Source: Spirochaetales bacterium
GTDB taxonomy: Bacteria > Spirochaetota > Spirochaetia > Treponematales > Treponemataceae
Assembly: GCA_028725265.1 (NCBI GenBank)
Contig: JAQYSN010000110.1
Span: forward strand, 1-37,940
DNA length: 37,940 nucleotides
Direction: 5' to 3'
The translations under genes and the position numbers were made by a program. Below the pieces are notes generated by a model. The model saw only the letters and a list, made by a program, of their open reading frames with translations. It had not been told where the DNA came from and ran no database searches. This document shows, one piece after another, positions 1 to 8,462 of the stretch (positions within the stretch are counted from its first letter, which is position 1; every line of letters begins with the position of its first letter).

Positions 1-4
1 ATGC

Positions 5-38
5 AAGAGTACTTTCAGTACTCTTTATTTATTTTTTC
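5..38 (+). terminator. Rho-independent terminator of an upstream gene
   Basis: A perfect 9-bp stem, AAGAGTACT / AGTACTCTT, closes a 3-nt loop and is followed by a T-rich tract (TATTTATTTTTT). It lies directly ahead of the first gene and probably ends a transcript entering from outside the window. The T tract is interrupted by A residues, so its strength is uncertain. Confidence 0.6.
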
Positions 39-53
39 GTTTGGAAGAAAGCC

Positions 54-827
54 ATGCAGTTTTTTGATACTCATGCCCATTTGGGCCTCATCTATGATGA
101 TCCTATTGACCAACTTCGCGTAATTCAGGAAGCGAAAAAAGAAAACGTTACCAGAATTATCAGTATTTGTAATAGCCTTCATGATTTTTCGACAGTATAT
201 GCTAATTTAAAACCAATTTCTGGAATTTACCATGCCGTTGGTGTTTCCCCTTCAGAAGTTAACTCTCCAGGAAAAGATTGGATTCAGCAGCTCGAAAAGA
301 ACCTCAAATTGCCTAACGTTGTCGCACTTGGTGAAACAGGGTTGGACTATTTTAAAAAATATGGTGACAAACGAAGCCAGATTGAACTTTTCATAACACA
401 GTTGGAAATTGCCAACAAAAATGATATGCCTATCATCATTCATAACCGAGATGCGGGCAAAGATATCATGGATATTCTTTCTGAACGAATACCTAAGGCT
501 TCAGCCGTATTCCACTGCTATTCAGAAAATGCAGAATACGCAAAAAAAGCCCTTGATTTGCCAGTTTACTTTTCATTCGCAGGAAACTTGACGTATCGAA
601 ATGCTAAAAATCTGCACGAAACAGTTATGTCTCTTCCTCTTGACCGAATCTTGATTGAATCGGAAAGTCCGTTTATGGTACCAGCTGAATTTAGAAACAT
701 GCGAAATAAGCCTTCATACTTAGTTTCAACTGCAAAATTCCTTGCTGAAATACTTGAAATGGATCTTGAAGAATTGAGCGCACAGCTTTGGAAAAACAGC
801 TGTAAATTCTTTAGATTGCCAGAATAA
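54..827 (+). CDS. TatD family metal-dependent hydrolase/DNase
   Basis: The 257-residue length fits the TatD family, which adopts an amidohydrolase-like TIM barrel and acts as a metal-dependent deoxyribonuclease. Family motifs are visible in order: the N-terminal metal-binding DTHAHL (residues 5-10), ETGLDY (about 95-100), IIHNRDA (about 128-134) and FHCYSE (about 153-158). The C-terminal motif, normally ETD(A/S)P, reads ESESP here, so the usual metal-binding Asp position carries Glu. The start is preceded by GGAAGAAAG. The next gene, dus, follows 18 nt downstream on the same strand and is probably co-transcribed. The family assignment is firm, the physiological substrate unknown. Confidence 0.88.
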   Translation: MQFFDTHAHLGLIYDDPIDQLRVIQEAKKENVTRIISICNSLHDFSTVYANLKPISGIYHAVGVSPSEVNSPGKDWIQQLEKNLKLPNVVALGETGLDYFKKYGDKRSQIELFITQLEIANKNDMPIIIHNRDAGKDIMDILSERIPKASAVFHCYSENAEYAKKALDLPVYFSFAGNLTYRNAKNLHETVMSLPLDRILIESESPFMVPAEFRNMRNKPSYLVSTAKFLAEILEMDLEELSAQLWKNSCKFFRLPE

Positions 828-845
828 TAAAATACGGACGATTTG

Positions 846-1868
846 ATGGCTGAACTTTACCATCCCGTAAAAATAGGTAATCTGGAAATTCCAGGAAATA
901 TTTTTCTCGCACCGATAGCTGGCTATTCAGACCGAGCGTTTCGTTACGTCTGCACTTTAAATGGTGCAGACATGTGCTACACCGAGATGGTAAGTTCCGA
1001 AGCGCTTTACAGAGGTTCAGGCAAAACCGAAAATCTTTTGGCTCGCGCGGATAACGAAAAATTCTTTGCAGTTCAACTCTTTGGTGGTGACGAAAAGGCC
1101 ATCTATGAGTCTACAAAAATCGTAATTGAAAAATACAATCCTTCTTTAATCGATATAAATTGTGGATGTCCAGTTCCTAAAATCATAAAAAGTGGTGCAG
1201 GTTCTTTTTTGACAAAAAATCCAGATAAGCTAAAATCAATTGCTCAAGCCGCAATAAAAGCTTCGAATGATTTTTCACCAGATAAAGAAAATCCCGTTCC
1301 GATTACGGTCAAGATACGTTCTGGCTGGGATAGTTCCAGCCTCACCTGGAAGGACGCCTCTGCAGCCGCTCTCGAAGCTGGATGCAAGGCCATTACGATT
1401 CATCCACGTACTAAAAAACAAGGCTACGAAGGAAAAGCCGATTGGAATATCCTTGCGCAATTGGTTCAATATGCGGCAAAAATTGCTCCTGAAGTCCCAA
1501 TCTTTGGTTCTGGAGACGTCTTTTCACCAGAAGATGCCCGCCGCATGCTAGAAGAAACCGGCTGCAGAGGCGTCATGTTCGCCCGCGGAGCAATGGGCAA
1601 TCCCTTTCAGTTTGCACAAACAAAACAACTTTTGAAAACAGGCTCTTATCAAGAAATCCCGATTTCCAAAAAAATTGAAACTGGTCTGCAAGAATTGGAT
1701 ATTTTAGTTCAAGACAAAGGAGAGGATATAGCTTGCCGCGAAATGCGGAAACGGTTCTGTTGCTATACAAAAGGTATTTCCAATGGAGCCCAAATCCGAA
1801 CATCAATTGTTTCTGCCTGCACAGTTCAAGATTATAAAAAAATTGCAAATTTAATTTTAAACCTATAA
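846..1868 (+). CDS. dus: tRNA-dihydrouridine synthase (DusB-like)
   Basis: This is an FMN-dependent enzyme that reduces uridine to dihydrouridine in tRNA D-loops. It opens with the family pattern LAPIAGYSDRAFR (about residues 20-32), and the catalytic cysteine lies in DINCGCPVPK (about 98-107). A C-terminal helical tRNA-binding region follows, for about 340 residues, the usual length. The ORF track begins at a TTG immediately followed by ATG; I place the start at the ATG (846). No strong Shine-Dalgarno is visible. The gene sits between a TatD hydrolase and an unknown gene on the same strand. Subfamily (DusB versus other bacterial Dus) is inferred from overall resemblance only. Confidence 0.9.
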   Translation: MAELYHPVKIGNLEIPGNIFLAPIAGYSDRAFRYVCTLNGADMCYTEMVSSEALYRGSGKTENLLARADNEKFFAVQLFGGDEKAIYESTKIVIEKYNPSLIDINCGCPVPKIIKSGAGSFLTKNPDKLKSIAQAAIKASNDFSPDKENPVPITVKIRSGWDSSSLTWKDASAAALEAGCKAITIHPRTKKQGYEGKADWNILAQLVQYAAKIAPEVPIFGSGDVFSPEDARRMLEETGCRGVMFARGAMGNPFQFAQTKQLLKTGSYQEIPISKKIETGLQELDILVQDKGEDIACREMRKRFCCYTKGISNGAQIRTSIVSACTVQDYKKIANLILNL

Positions 1869-1915
1869 AAAGTTAAATTTATATGGTAGAATAAAAAAAC
1901 TGGTAAGTTTATTTT

Positions 1916-3496
1916 ATGTCCGTATTTAAAAAAATTATCGAAGCTTTTCAACAATTATTTTTCTCATCCCGGCCTGAAATTAAAGCAAAGTTGGAATTAA
2001 AAAAAATCGAAGCAGAATTAAGAGAAATACGACCAGAAATCTATAAAAATACGTACGCTACACCAAATGTCGGACAGGCTTTTTACATCCTCTACAAAGA
2101 ATCAAACAGAATTTCAAAAATTCTGAAGAATACTGTTTGCTCCGAAGATGCCGCCGTTGCAAATCACTTTTCCAACATTTTGATTGAAACAGGTTTTAAA
2201 GGCGAAGTTCGCAAAAAATTCGAAAATCTTTCTTACGAATCCATGCGACAAGCTTTTATAGAAGGCTCCAACAAAAAAGTCACGCGCGAAAAACTTAAAC
2301 TAGATTTGGATGAAGTCCTTAAAGCCATCCGAAAGGAAGAATTCAAAAGAATAGAAAATGTTATGTGCCAGCTCGATCGACTCAACGACATCTGTAATTT
2401 CAGATACATCGACTTGGTAAACATGTTTTCGCCTGATTTCAATCCAAATTTGCCGAATCAGACACCTGCTTTTATCAGCGTAGAATCAAATAAACTCGAT
2501 TCTTATTTCATGGATTTGCTTTTTCTGACAAGCAACTATGAAATAACGGCTCCTCAGGGAAGGGCAGTGGTTGCTCTTTGGCAAACAGTTACAGGAAAAT
2601 ACACAGAAGAAAAGGAAGAAGAACAGATTCTGTCATCGCTTAGAAAGATGGCCTATATTTTCAACCATATCCTTACAAAATCGAATTTGCAACTTTTCGT
2701 CCAGGTAATCAAACAGAAAACTGACATCAACTTCAAGGAATCTACTTTTAGCTCAAACAAACTGATGTCCTATTCGACAAGGCTTCAGCGTCAATTTACG
2801 ACGACAGTTAATAGAATCGAAACAGAACTTCAGGATCAACGAATTGCCGAAGATACTAATGCGCTTTTTGATAATCATCCATTGCTTGACCTTGAATATT
2901 ATAATGCTGATAACAGTTCATTTTTCCTCGAAGTTGGATTTCCTTCTTTCTTGTGGATAACTCCGCTTAGGATTCTCAAGTCTTTCGTTTCTCTCTTTTA
3001 TTCTGAGCAAATACAAGCCCTCTTGAACGATATTGTTGTAGAAGGCTTTTTCAATAAACCAGATTATAAATCAAACTTTGCTCAGAAAGTTTTTGCAGGA
3101 AGCGAAACGATGGGCAAAATTAAAGCTTTCGAAGAATCTTTTTCTAAAGGTGGCCAGTTTGATATTGCCATTTTGAAAAGTTGGGCAAAAGAATGTACTT
3201 CGAATCCTGAACTCGGAAAAAAACTAACTATTGCGATTGAAACTGCTAATAATAATGCAAATAAAATCCTTAAAAGTGAATGTATCGTTTTCAAGCAGCT
3301 CTACAACGTCATTCAGGCTTTATTGGAAGAAGCGCACAAAGTCAATGCAAATGACATAACAAACATTAAACTTTTGTTTAATTCAAGCCGAAATAAAGAT
3401 AAAGTGGTGTTGTTGGAACAACAATTCCCGAAATGGCCTTTTTTCATTGATATAATGAAAAATTATATTATCATTACTACACTTGTGGAAAATTAG
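1916..3496 (+). CDS. Unknown protein, 526 residues, probably spirochaete-restricted
   Basis: I do not recognise a named domain. The protein is mostly hydrophilic and looks alpha-helical, with many Lys/Glu-rich stretches and no signal peptide, so it is probably cytoplasmic. A more hydrophobic segment rich in Phe and Leu lies near residues 340-365 (FLEVGFPSFLWITPLRILKS) and may be a membrane-associated helix or buried core. It is followed after 15 nt by the GAF-GGDEF gene, so the two are likely co-transcribed. A -10-like TAGAAT lies about 23 nt upstream of the ATG, without a convincing -35. Its role is unknown. Confidence 0.8.
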   Translation: MSVFKKIIEAFQQLFFSSRPEIKAKLELKKIEAELREIRPEIYKNTYATPNVGQAFYILYKESNRISKILKNTVCSEDAAVANHFSNILIETGFKGEVRKKFENLSYESMRQAFIEGSNKKVTREKLKLDLDEVLKAIRKEEFKRIENVMCQLDRLNDICNFRYIDLVNMFSPDFNPNLPNQTPAFISVESNKLDSYFMDLLFLTSNYEITAPQGRAVVALWQTVTGKYTEEKEEEQILSSLRKMAYIFNHILTKSNLQLFVQVIKQKTDINFKESTFSSNKLMSYSTRLQRQFTTTVNRIETELQDQRIAEDTNALFDNHPLLDLEYYNADNSSFFLEVGFPSFLWITPLRILKSFVSLFYSEQIQALLNDIVVEGFFNKPDYKSNFAQKVFAGSETMGKIKAFEESFSKGGQFDIAILKSWAKECTSNPELGKKLTIAIETANNNANKILKSECIVFKQLYNVIQALLEEAHKVNANDITNIKLLFNSSRNKDKVVLLEQQFPKWPFFIDIMKNYIIITTLVEN

Positions 3497-3511
3497 AGCG
3501 GAAAACTTATA

Positions 3512-4741
3512 ATGGAATTCGAAGATCTTACTAACATGTTTGCTCAAGAAGAAGACAATTCATCCTCTTCTGTAATTGCAGACTATGAAAAACAAATTTT
3601 TGACTACAAACAACTGATTCAAATTTCTATGAGTTTGAGTTCAACAATTTTGGACCTTACAAAATTGATTGAGACGATTAACTACACAACTTTGGCTCAG
3701 ATGAGAACGCTCGGGGCCGGAATGTTCGTAATGCGAACTTTTGACTCTAATACTTTTTCGCTCGATGATAACTATACAGGTCTTGAACCAGATGCCAATA
3801 TAGAATATGAAATTCCAGTTAATTGCAAATTCACTAATTTTTTGACAGAACAGAACAAAACGTTCACAATTCCTGAATTGAAAACAGCCATCGGGAATGA
3901 AAATTTGCCAGTTCAGATTTCTTCGCTTAAACCGACTTTGATAATTCCGCTTAAACAGAAAAATCGTCTTAATGGGGTACTTCTTTTAGGAGAGCAAATC
4001 ATTTCGGAACCTTACACAGAGTATGAACGAGAATGGATTTTGATGCTTGCTTCTCTTGCTGCGATAGCCATCAACAATACATCTTTGATAGAGCAAACTA
4101 CAACAGATATGATGACGCATCTTAAGTTGAAAACATACTTTTACACCGTGCTCGAAGAAAAAATCGAAACTTCAGTTAATGAAGATCTTCAGCTTTCAGT
4201 TTTGATGCTTGATATCGACTTTTTCAAAAAGTTTAACGATACGTACGGCCATGCTTGCGGAGATTACGTATTGCAATCAATTTCAAAAATAATTGCACGT
4301 GAAATTCGAGGTCAAGATCTTGCAGGACGCTATGGTGGAGAAGAATTCGTCGTCATGCTTTATAAGACAGATTCCAAAGCCGCAATATCAGTTGCAGAAA
4401 GGATTCGATCCGCAATTGAAACAGAAAAGTATGTCTACGAAGGTTCTGAACTTCACGTTACGATTTCTATTGGTGTTGCAACCTTAGATTCTAAAGAGCC
4501 TATTTCAGCTAAGCTCCTCGTTGAATATGCAGACCGCGCCCTTTATCAGTCTAAAGAGAACGGACGAAACCGCGTTACACTTGCTTCAAAAGATATGCCT
4601 TCCGTAAAAGATAATTTGGCTGCTAATGAAAACAAGAAGAATGCAGATTCCGAAAAAAAACCAGAGACGAAAAAACGTTCAAAATCAGGGGCGAAAACTA
4701 CAAAAAGCAAATCCACCTCAAAAACAAAGTCAAAAGAATGA
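3512..4741 (+). CDS. GAF-GGDEF diguanylate cyclase
   Basis: A soluble 409-residue signalling protein. After an N-terminal helical segment, residues about 55-195 fit a GAF sensor domain. A GGDEF domain follows (about 205-365) with DIDFFKKFNDTYGH and an intact active-site GGEEF (275-279), so it should make cyclic di-GMP from GTP. RGQD (266-269), five residues before GGEEF, matches the RxxD inhibitory site, suggesting product feedback. The last about 45 residues are a Lys/Ser/Thr-rich basic tail (for example KSGAKTTKSKSTSKTKSK) that could bind nucleic acid or membrane; that is inference. It lies between the 526-residue unknown and the rhomboid gene at short spacing, probably in one operon. The GAF ligand is unknown. 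Confidence 0.92.
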   Translation: MEFEDLTNMFAQEEDNSSSSVIADYEKQIFDYKQLIQISMSLSSTILDLTKLIETINYTTLAQMRTLGAGMFVMRTFDSNTFSLDDNYTGLEPDANIEYEIPVNCKFTNFLTEQNKTFTIPELKTAIGNENLPVQISSLKPTLIIPLKQKNRLNGVLLLGEQIISEPYTEYEREWILMLASLAAIAINNTSLIEQTTTDMMTHLKLKTYFYTVLEEKIETSVNEDLQLSVLMLDIDFFKKFNDTYGHACGDYVLQSISKIIAREIRGQDLAGRYGGEEFVVMLYKTDSKAAISVAERIRSAIETEKYVYEGSELHVTISIGVATLDSKEPISAKLLVEYADRALYQSKENGRNRVTLASKDMPSVKDNLAANENKKNADSEKKPETKKRSKSGAKTTKSKSTSKTKSKE

Positions 4742-4750
4742 GGAATCCTG

Positions 4751-5395
4751 ATGAATCCTTTTAATAAAATTCGTCATCCTTTCAAATATAGCTACTTTTA
4801 TGCATCGTTTGCATTGATAATTGCCAATTTTGTCTTTTACGTACTTTCTCTTAAAATCAACTCTTTGCCATATTATTGTTCACTAAATGTAGTTTCAATA
4901 ACAAGAAACTATTATTTATGGCAGTTTGTGACTTATATGTTCGTGCATGCCAATTGGTCTCACATTATTTCAAATATGCTCGGACTTCTTTTTTTTGGTG
5001 TGAGTCTTGAACGAGCAATTGGTTCGAAAGAATTTTTGCTTTTCTATTTTTCAACCGGAATTTTAAGCGGATTATTTTCCTTTTTGTTTTATTTAATAAC
5101 ACATCAATACAATGTTTATCTGATGGGCGCCTCTGGTGCAGTTTATGCCGTTCTTCTCATGTTTGCTGTAGCCTATCCGAGAGCTAAGATTTACGTTTGG
5201 GGTGTATTACCGGTTCCCGCACCCATTCTTGTGCTTATTTATGCCGCAATCGAAATTTACAGCGAATTCTTCGCATCGGGAAGCAATATCGCTCATTTAA
5301 CACATCTTGCCGGATTCGGTTTTGCCTGGCTTTACAGCGTTATCCGTTTTGGAGAAAGTCCATGGAAAGTTTGGAAGCGAAATTTCCGCGCCTAG
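4751..5395 (+). CDS. Rhomboid family intramembrane serine protease
   Basis: A 214-residue polytopic protein with about six hydrophobic segments, the basic bacterial rhomboid size. The family fold is marked by HANWSHIISNM (about 66-76) in the loop and helix after TM1, the nucleophile serine S128 in GASGAVYAV, and the catalytic histidine in AHLTHLAG (H182 best fits the AHxxG pattern, with H185 beside it). It should cleave membrane-spanning segments of protein substrates within the lipid bilayer. The GAF-GGDEF gene ends 9 nt upstream. The 3' end overlaps the next gene by 34 nt, implying translational coupling. The substrate is unknown. Confidence 0.9.
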   Translation: MNPFNKIRHPFKYSYFYASFALIIANFVFYVLSLKINSLPYYCSLNVVSITRNYYLWQFVTYMFVHANWSHIISNMLGLLFFGVSLERAIGSKEFLLFYFSTGILSGLFSFLFYLITHQYNVYLMGASGAVYAVLLMFAVAYPRAKIYVWGVLPVPAPILVLIYAAIEIYSEFFASGSNIAHLTHLAGFGFAWLYSVIRFGESPWKVWKRNFRA

Positions 5396-6129
5396 TTCTT
5401 TTCCGCCCAGTTTTTTTTAAATCCCGCACAGCAATTATTGCACTGATTATCGCAGCAATATTTTGCCAAGCACTTTTTGCACAAAATTACAATGAAGGGC
5501 CTGCAACGATGCCAAGGTTAAGAATCCTTTTATGGTCATTGATAGATTCAGATCCTTCCGTACCAGTCGAAACAAAAAGCGGTGATGCGTTTTATTCAAA
5601 TTCCATTCGAGAGATTAAGAAACTGGCACCTTACGTCTTCGAAGGAATCATCTTTGGTTTTGATTTTGACTACACTCCTTCAGATAAAACTCGTAATGTT
5701 GATGAATATTTCGAATTAAATTTTTCACGTGAGAACTATCAGTCACATAAAGATTTTGCCAAACACATAAGCTATGAAGACGGATTTTTCCAGGATAACG
5801 CACTTTATTGCTGGGCTGAATTTCACCTGACCGACGATTTATACAAAAGAGTTTCTAGAAAATATTCAATTTCCATGCCGAAAACCCACGGCAGAGGAAG
5901 CGGAAAAGTCCGTGATGGTGAAAAAGGTATTGAAAACGCCTTTGAGGATGCCATCAAAAAAGCAATTCGTTCATACGCACAAACAATCACCAAAAACAAG
6001 CCGAAAGAAATCACAGGCACAATATTAATTACAGGTGAGCCAAGAATCTTCATTCAGCATGGACAATATTTCGTTGAAGGGGATTTTTTCATTGAAAATA
6101 TGGATATCACGGACTATACTGTTTTCTAG
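5362..6129 (+). CDS. Exported protein of unknown function (255 residues)
   Basis: The ORF track starts at 5197, inside the rhomboid gene, but the first 55 codons are an out-of-frame read of that gene. I place the start at ATG 5362, where GGAGAAAG lies 5-8 nt upstream and the protein gains a plausible signal peptide: a basic N-terminus, then TAIIALIIAAIFCQALFAQ with cleavage after FAQ. The mature part is soluble and charged, with no domain I recognise. It contains the Gly/Arg-rich stretch KTHGRGSGKVRDGEKG. The gene overlaps rhomboid by 34 nt and is followed after 8 nt by another small exported unknown, so the three probably form an operon. A periplasmic location is inferred. Confidence 0.8.
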   Translation: MESLEAKFPRLVLFRPVFFKSRTAIIALIIAAIFCQALFAQNYNEGPATMPRLRILLWSLIDSDPSVPVETKSGDAFYSNSIREIKKLAPYVFEGIIFGFDFDYTPSDKTRNVDEYFELNFSRENYQSHKDFAKHISYEDGFFQDNALYCWAEFHLTDDLYKRVSRKYSISMPKTHGRGSGKVRDGEKGIENAFEDAIKKAIRSYAQTITKNKPKEITGTILITGEPRIFIQHGQYFVEGDFFIENMDITDYTVF

Positions 6130-6137
6130 AAGTTGTT

Positions 6138-6509
6138 ATGAAAACCAATGCTAGAAAAATTTTTATCGCTCTATTATTACTCGTAATATGCTCTTTATCA
6201 GCTTTTTCAATGGAAGTAACGGTTGTTGAAGAAACCGAGGAATCGTATTCAATAAAGATTCTTGAAATTAAAAACTTCTCGCAGGCAAAATTCATTCTTA
6301 CGATAGAACAGTCTCACTTTGAAAGGACAAAAGTTTTCAACCTGATAAATGCCCGAATCCGAAAATATCAAATTGATAATAATTTCAACAGTTATTTCAG
6401 AATCTGTAATGATGTAGTTCAATACAACAGCAAGGATAAGACTGTAAGTTACATTTCTGACATTCAATTCAGAACTAGTATTTATACTAAAAACGAATAT
6501 AAAGAATGA
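6138..6509 (+). CDS. Small exported protein of unknown function (123 residues)
   Basis: The protein begins with a clear signal peptide: basic MKTNARK, hydrophobic IFIALLLLVICSL, then SAFS as a probable cleavage region. The mature domain of about 100 residues is charged and resembles no family I know. It starts 8 nt after the preceding exported protein, and its TGA overlaps the next gene's ATG by four bases (ATGA), indicating coupling. It is probably periplasmic. The coupling to a uracil-DNA-glycosylase-like gene does not by itself suggest a shared job. Confidence 0.72.
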   Translation: MKTNARKIFIALLLLVICSLSAFSMEVTVVEETEESYSIKILEIKNFSQAKFILTIEQSHFERTKVFNLINARIRKYQIDNNFNSYFRICNDVVQYNSKDKTVSYISDIQFRTSIYTKNEYKE

Positions 6510-7264
6510 CAGACTCGCAGTGGGATTATTTTTGTAATTTCAGGTCATCTTTCAAAGACCAATGTAATAGCTGGCTAAATCAATTTGCGAATATTTTGCC
6601 ATCCTTCCAAAAAACCGCATATGAAAAGGACAATGTCCCTTTTTATCCGATTGAAACTCCGATTGTCTATAATACTGATTTAGATTTATTTACCAAGGAC
6701 TCACAAATAAAACTCATCTTAATCGGAGATAATCCTGGAAAAGACGAGCAACGAATCTATAATAAAAAATATCTGTGCGGACAATCAGGAAAAATTGCAG
6801 AAGGATTTTTTAGAAAACATCCAGAATTAGAAATCGATTTCCGAAAAAATGTCATAATTTTAAATAAGACACCTGTTCATACTGCAAAGACAAAAGAGTT
6901 GAACTATTTAAGCTCTCAATCACAAAGTCTTTCAAACTTAATCCTTGAAAGTCAGATTTGGATGGCAAAACAAACTTTGGAGCTACAAAAAATTCTAGGA
7001 TGTTCTCTTTGGTTGATTGGCTACTCAGAAATAAAAAACAAAGGTGTTTTCATTCCATACCGAAAAGAATTTGAAAAATATTATGACATCAATCAAAACA
7101 AATCAAATTATGACAATATGTTTGTTTTTCAACATTTTTCAATGAATCGCTTCATAATAGACCTTAATGAATTTCAAAAATTAAATCAAAACATGAAATT
7201 AAGTGATGCCCTGTCATATTTAGGAAATAAACATAAATCTGAAATTTTTTACGCCGTTCCCTGA
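6506..7264 (+). CDS. Uracil-DNA glycosylase superfamily protein
   Basis: Two superfamily motifs are recognisable. Motif 1 is LIGDNPGKDEQ (about residues 71-81), corresponding to the GxxPGxxE water-activating loop of family 4/5-type glycosylases, followed by a CGQSGK turn equivalent to their GRAG or GxSG segment. Motif 2 near the C-terminus is QHFSMNR, resembling the HPS(M)xR DNA-intercalating loop with Pro replaced by Phe. The 252-residue length is compatible. If active, it would excise uracil or a related damaged base, but the altered motif 2 leaves the substrate open. The start overlaps the upstream stop as ATGA. A minus-strand terminator separates it from the converging prolyl isomerase gene. 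Confidence 0.68.
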   Translation: MTDSQWDYFCNFRSSFKDQCNSWLNQFANILPSFQKTAYEKDNVPFYPIETPIVYNTDLDLFTKDSQIKLILIGDNPGKDEQRIYNKKYLCGQSGKIAEGFFRKHPELEIDFRKNVIILNKTPVHTAKTKELNYLSSQSQSLSNLILESQIWMAKQTLELQKILGCSLWLIGYSEIKNKGVFIPYRKEFEKYYDINQNKSNYDNMFVFQHFSMNRFIIDLNEFQKLNQNMKLSDALSYLGNKHKSEIFYAVP

Positions 7265-7327
7265 CTTTTTGCTATAAATTGTCTAGTTTAAATGTCATAT
7301 TTGTCATATTTAAAATTTCCAATACAT

Positions 7328-7368
7328 AAAAAAAGCGGAAAACCTGACATTATTGTCAAATTTTCCGC
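7328..7368 (-). terminator. Rho-independent terminator after the prolyl isomerase gene
   Basis: Read on the minus strand, a 15-bp stem (GCGGAAAATTTGACA with TGTCAGGTTTTCCGC, two G-U pairs) closes a 4-nt loop and runs into TTTTTTT. It lies 33 nt beyond the stop codon of the cyclophilin-FKBP gene. The opposite strand has a poorer T tract, so any role in stopping the converging plus-strand operon is weaker. Confidence 0.88.
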
Positions 7369-7400
7369 CTGATTTTCACTTTGTTCTCTTTTACTTAGTG

Positions 7401-8435
7401 CTATTTAGTGCGCTCAACTTCAAAAATCAGTCGTGCATTTCCTGGAATTCCAGCCTGTGGAATACCACGAGCTCCATACGCAAGTTCTGGTGGCAAAAGC
7501 ATATATCGGATTTCTCCAACTTTCATATCCAAGACCATTTCGTCAAAACCAGGAATCATTTCTCCAGCTCCAACTTTGAAAGTAAGAGGGGCATGGCCCT
7601 GTGGATGAAAATGTTGCGAAGCATCAAAAATCTGGCCGTTTGTGAGTTTTCCAATATATTCAGTCGTTACTGTCTGACCCTTCGAAGGCTTATCGCCCTT
7701 TCCATTCTTGTTAATCTTATAGTATATTCCTGAGTTAGTTTTTTCACAACCATCTATCAATTTTGCAAAAGCAGCTTTTTCTTTTCGATCATTTTCAGCG
7801 ATTACTTCTTTTTGAAGTCTGTCAAAATCGCTCTGTGTTGCTGTAAACTTTTTTGCTTCTTCGCCCTGACGAATAATTGTCACCTTTTCAATTTTATCGC
7901 CTTGTTTTACGCTATCTACAACACTCTGTCCTTCTACAACCTCGCCGAAAATAGTATGCTTGTAGTTCAACCAATCCGTAGGAACGTGAGTGATAAAAAA
8001 CTGACTTCCGTTAGTATTTGCGCCACTGTTTGCCATCGCAAGCTTTCCAGGCTTGTCGAAAATCAATCCTTCGACAAATTCATCAGGAAATTTATATCCT
8101 GGTCCACCAGTTCCATTTCCAAGTGGATCACCGCCCTGAATCATGAAATCTGCAATTACACGATGAAATTTCAATCCATCGTAAAAAGGTTTCCCTTTGG
8201 CAGCATCCAATGTTCCTTCTGCCAAACCTACAAAGTTCGTAACTGTAAGTGGAACTTCTTTATAAAAAAGCTCAAGAACGATATTTCCGCTACTTGTTTC
8301 CATAATTGCAAAGACACCGTCTCTGCCTTTAATTGATTCTAAAGCTTGACTCATAGGCCAACAAACTCCTTCTATAATTGTTAAAACTGCCAATGTAATG
8401 ATAAGCAGAATTTTTTTTAATGATTTGTTTTTCAC
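7401..8435 (-). CDS. Dual-domain prolyl isomerase: cyclophilin plus FKBP, exported
   Basis: One polypeptide of 344 residues carries two unrelated peptidyl-prolyl isomerase folds. Residues about 40-195 are a cyclophilin domain (FHRVIADFMIQGGDP with the active-site Arg, then NGSQFFITH). A charged helical linker (about 196-228) leads to an FKBP domain (about 235-344, with VGAGEMIPGFDE and LPPELAYGARG). The N-terminus has a basic stretch and a hydrophobic helix, so it is probably exported as a periplasmic foldase; a cysteine at residue 25 lacks a good lipobox. The start is GTG with CGGAG 5-9 nt upstream. Such fusions are known as dual-family immunophilins and have been noted in treponemes. It is the last gene before a strong terminator. 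Confidence 0.93.
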   Translation of the reverse strand: MKNKSLKKILLIITLAVLTIIEGVCWPMSQALESIKGRDGVFAIMETSSGNIVLELFYKEVPLTVTNFVGLAEGTLDAAKGKPFYDGLKFHRVIADFMIQGGDPLGNGTGGPGYKFPDEFVEGLIFDKPGKLAMANSGANTNGSQFFITHVPTDWLNYKHTIFGEVVEGQSVVDSVKQGDKIEKVTIIRQGEEAKKFTATQSDFDRLQKEVIAENDRKEKAAFAKLIDGCEKTNSGIYYKINKNGKGDKPSKGQTVTTEYIGKLTNGQIFDASQHFHPQGHAPLTFKVGAGEMIPGFDEMVLDMKVGEIRYMLLPPELAYGARGIPQAGIPGNARLIFEVERTK

Positions 8436-8462
8436 GTTTTTCTCCGTTTAATAAATTTTCAA

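Noticed and set aside
5197-5361. N-terminal extension of the exported protein drawn from 5197
   Set aside because: The extension is the rhomboid gene read in another frame; the Shine-Dalgarno and signal peptide support ATG 5362.
5721-5735. parS-like TTTTTCACGTGAGAA inside an exported-protein gene
   Set aside because: Only the central CACGTGA is shared; the right half is AGAACT instead of AACA and the left half is altered, and it lies in coding sequence.
7353-8336. Plus-strand ORFs 7353-7733, 7408-7608 and 7812-8336
   Set aside because: They are shadows of the cyclophilin-FKBP gene, whose two domains are unmistakable on the minus strand.
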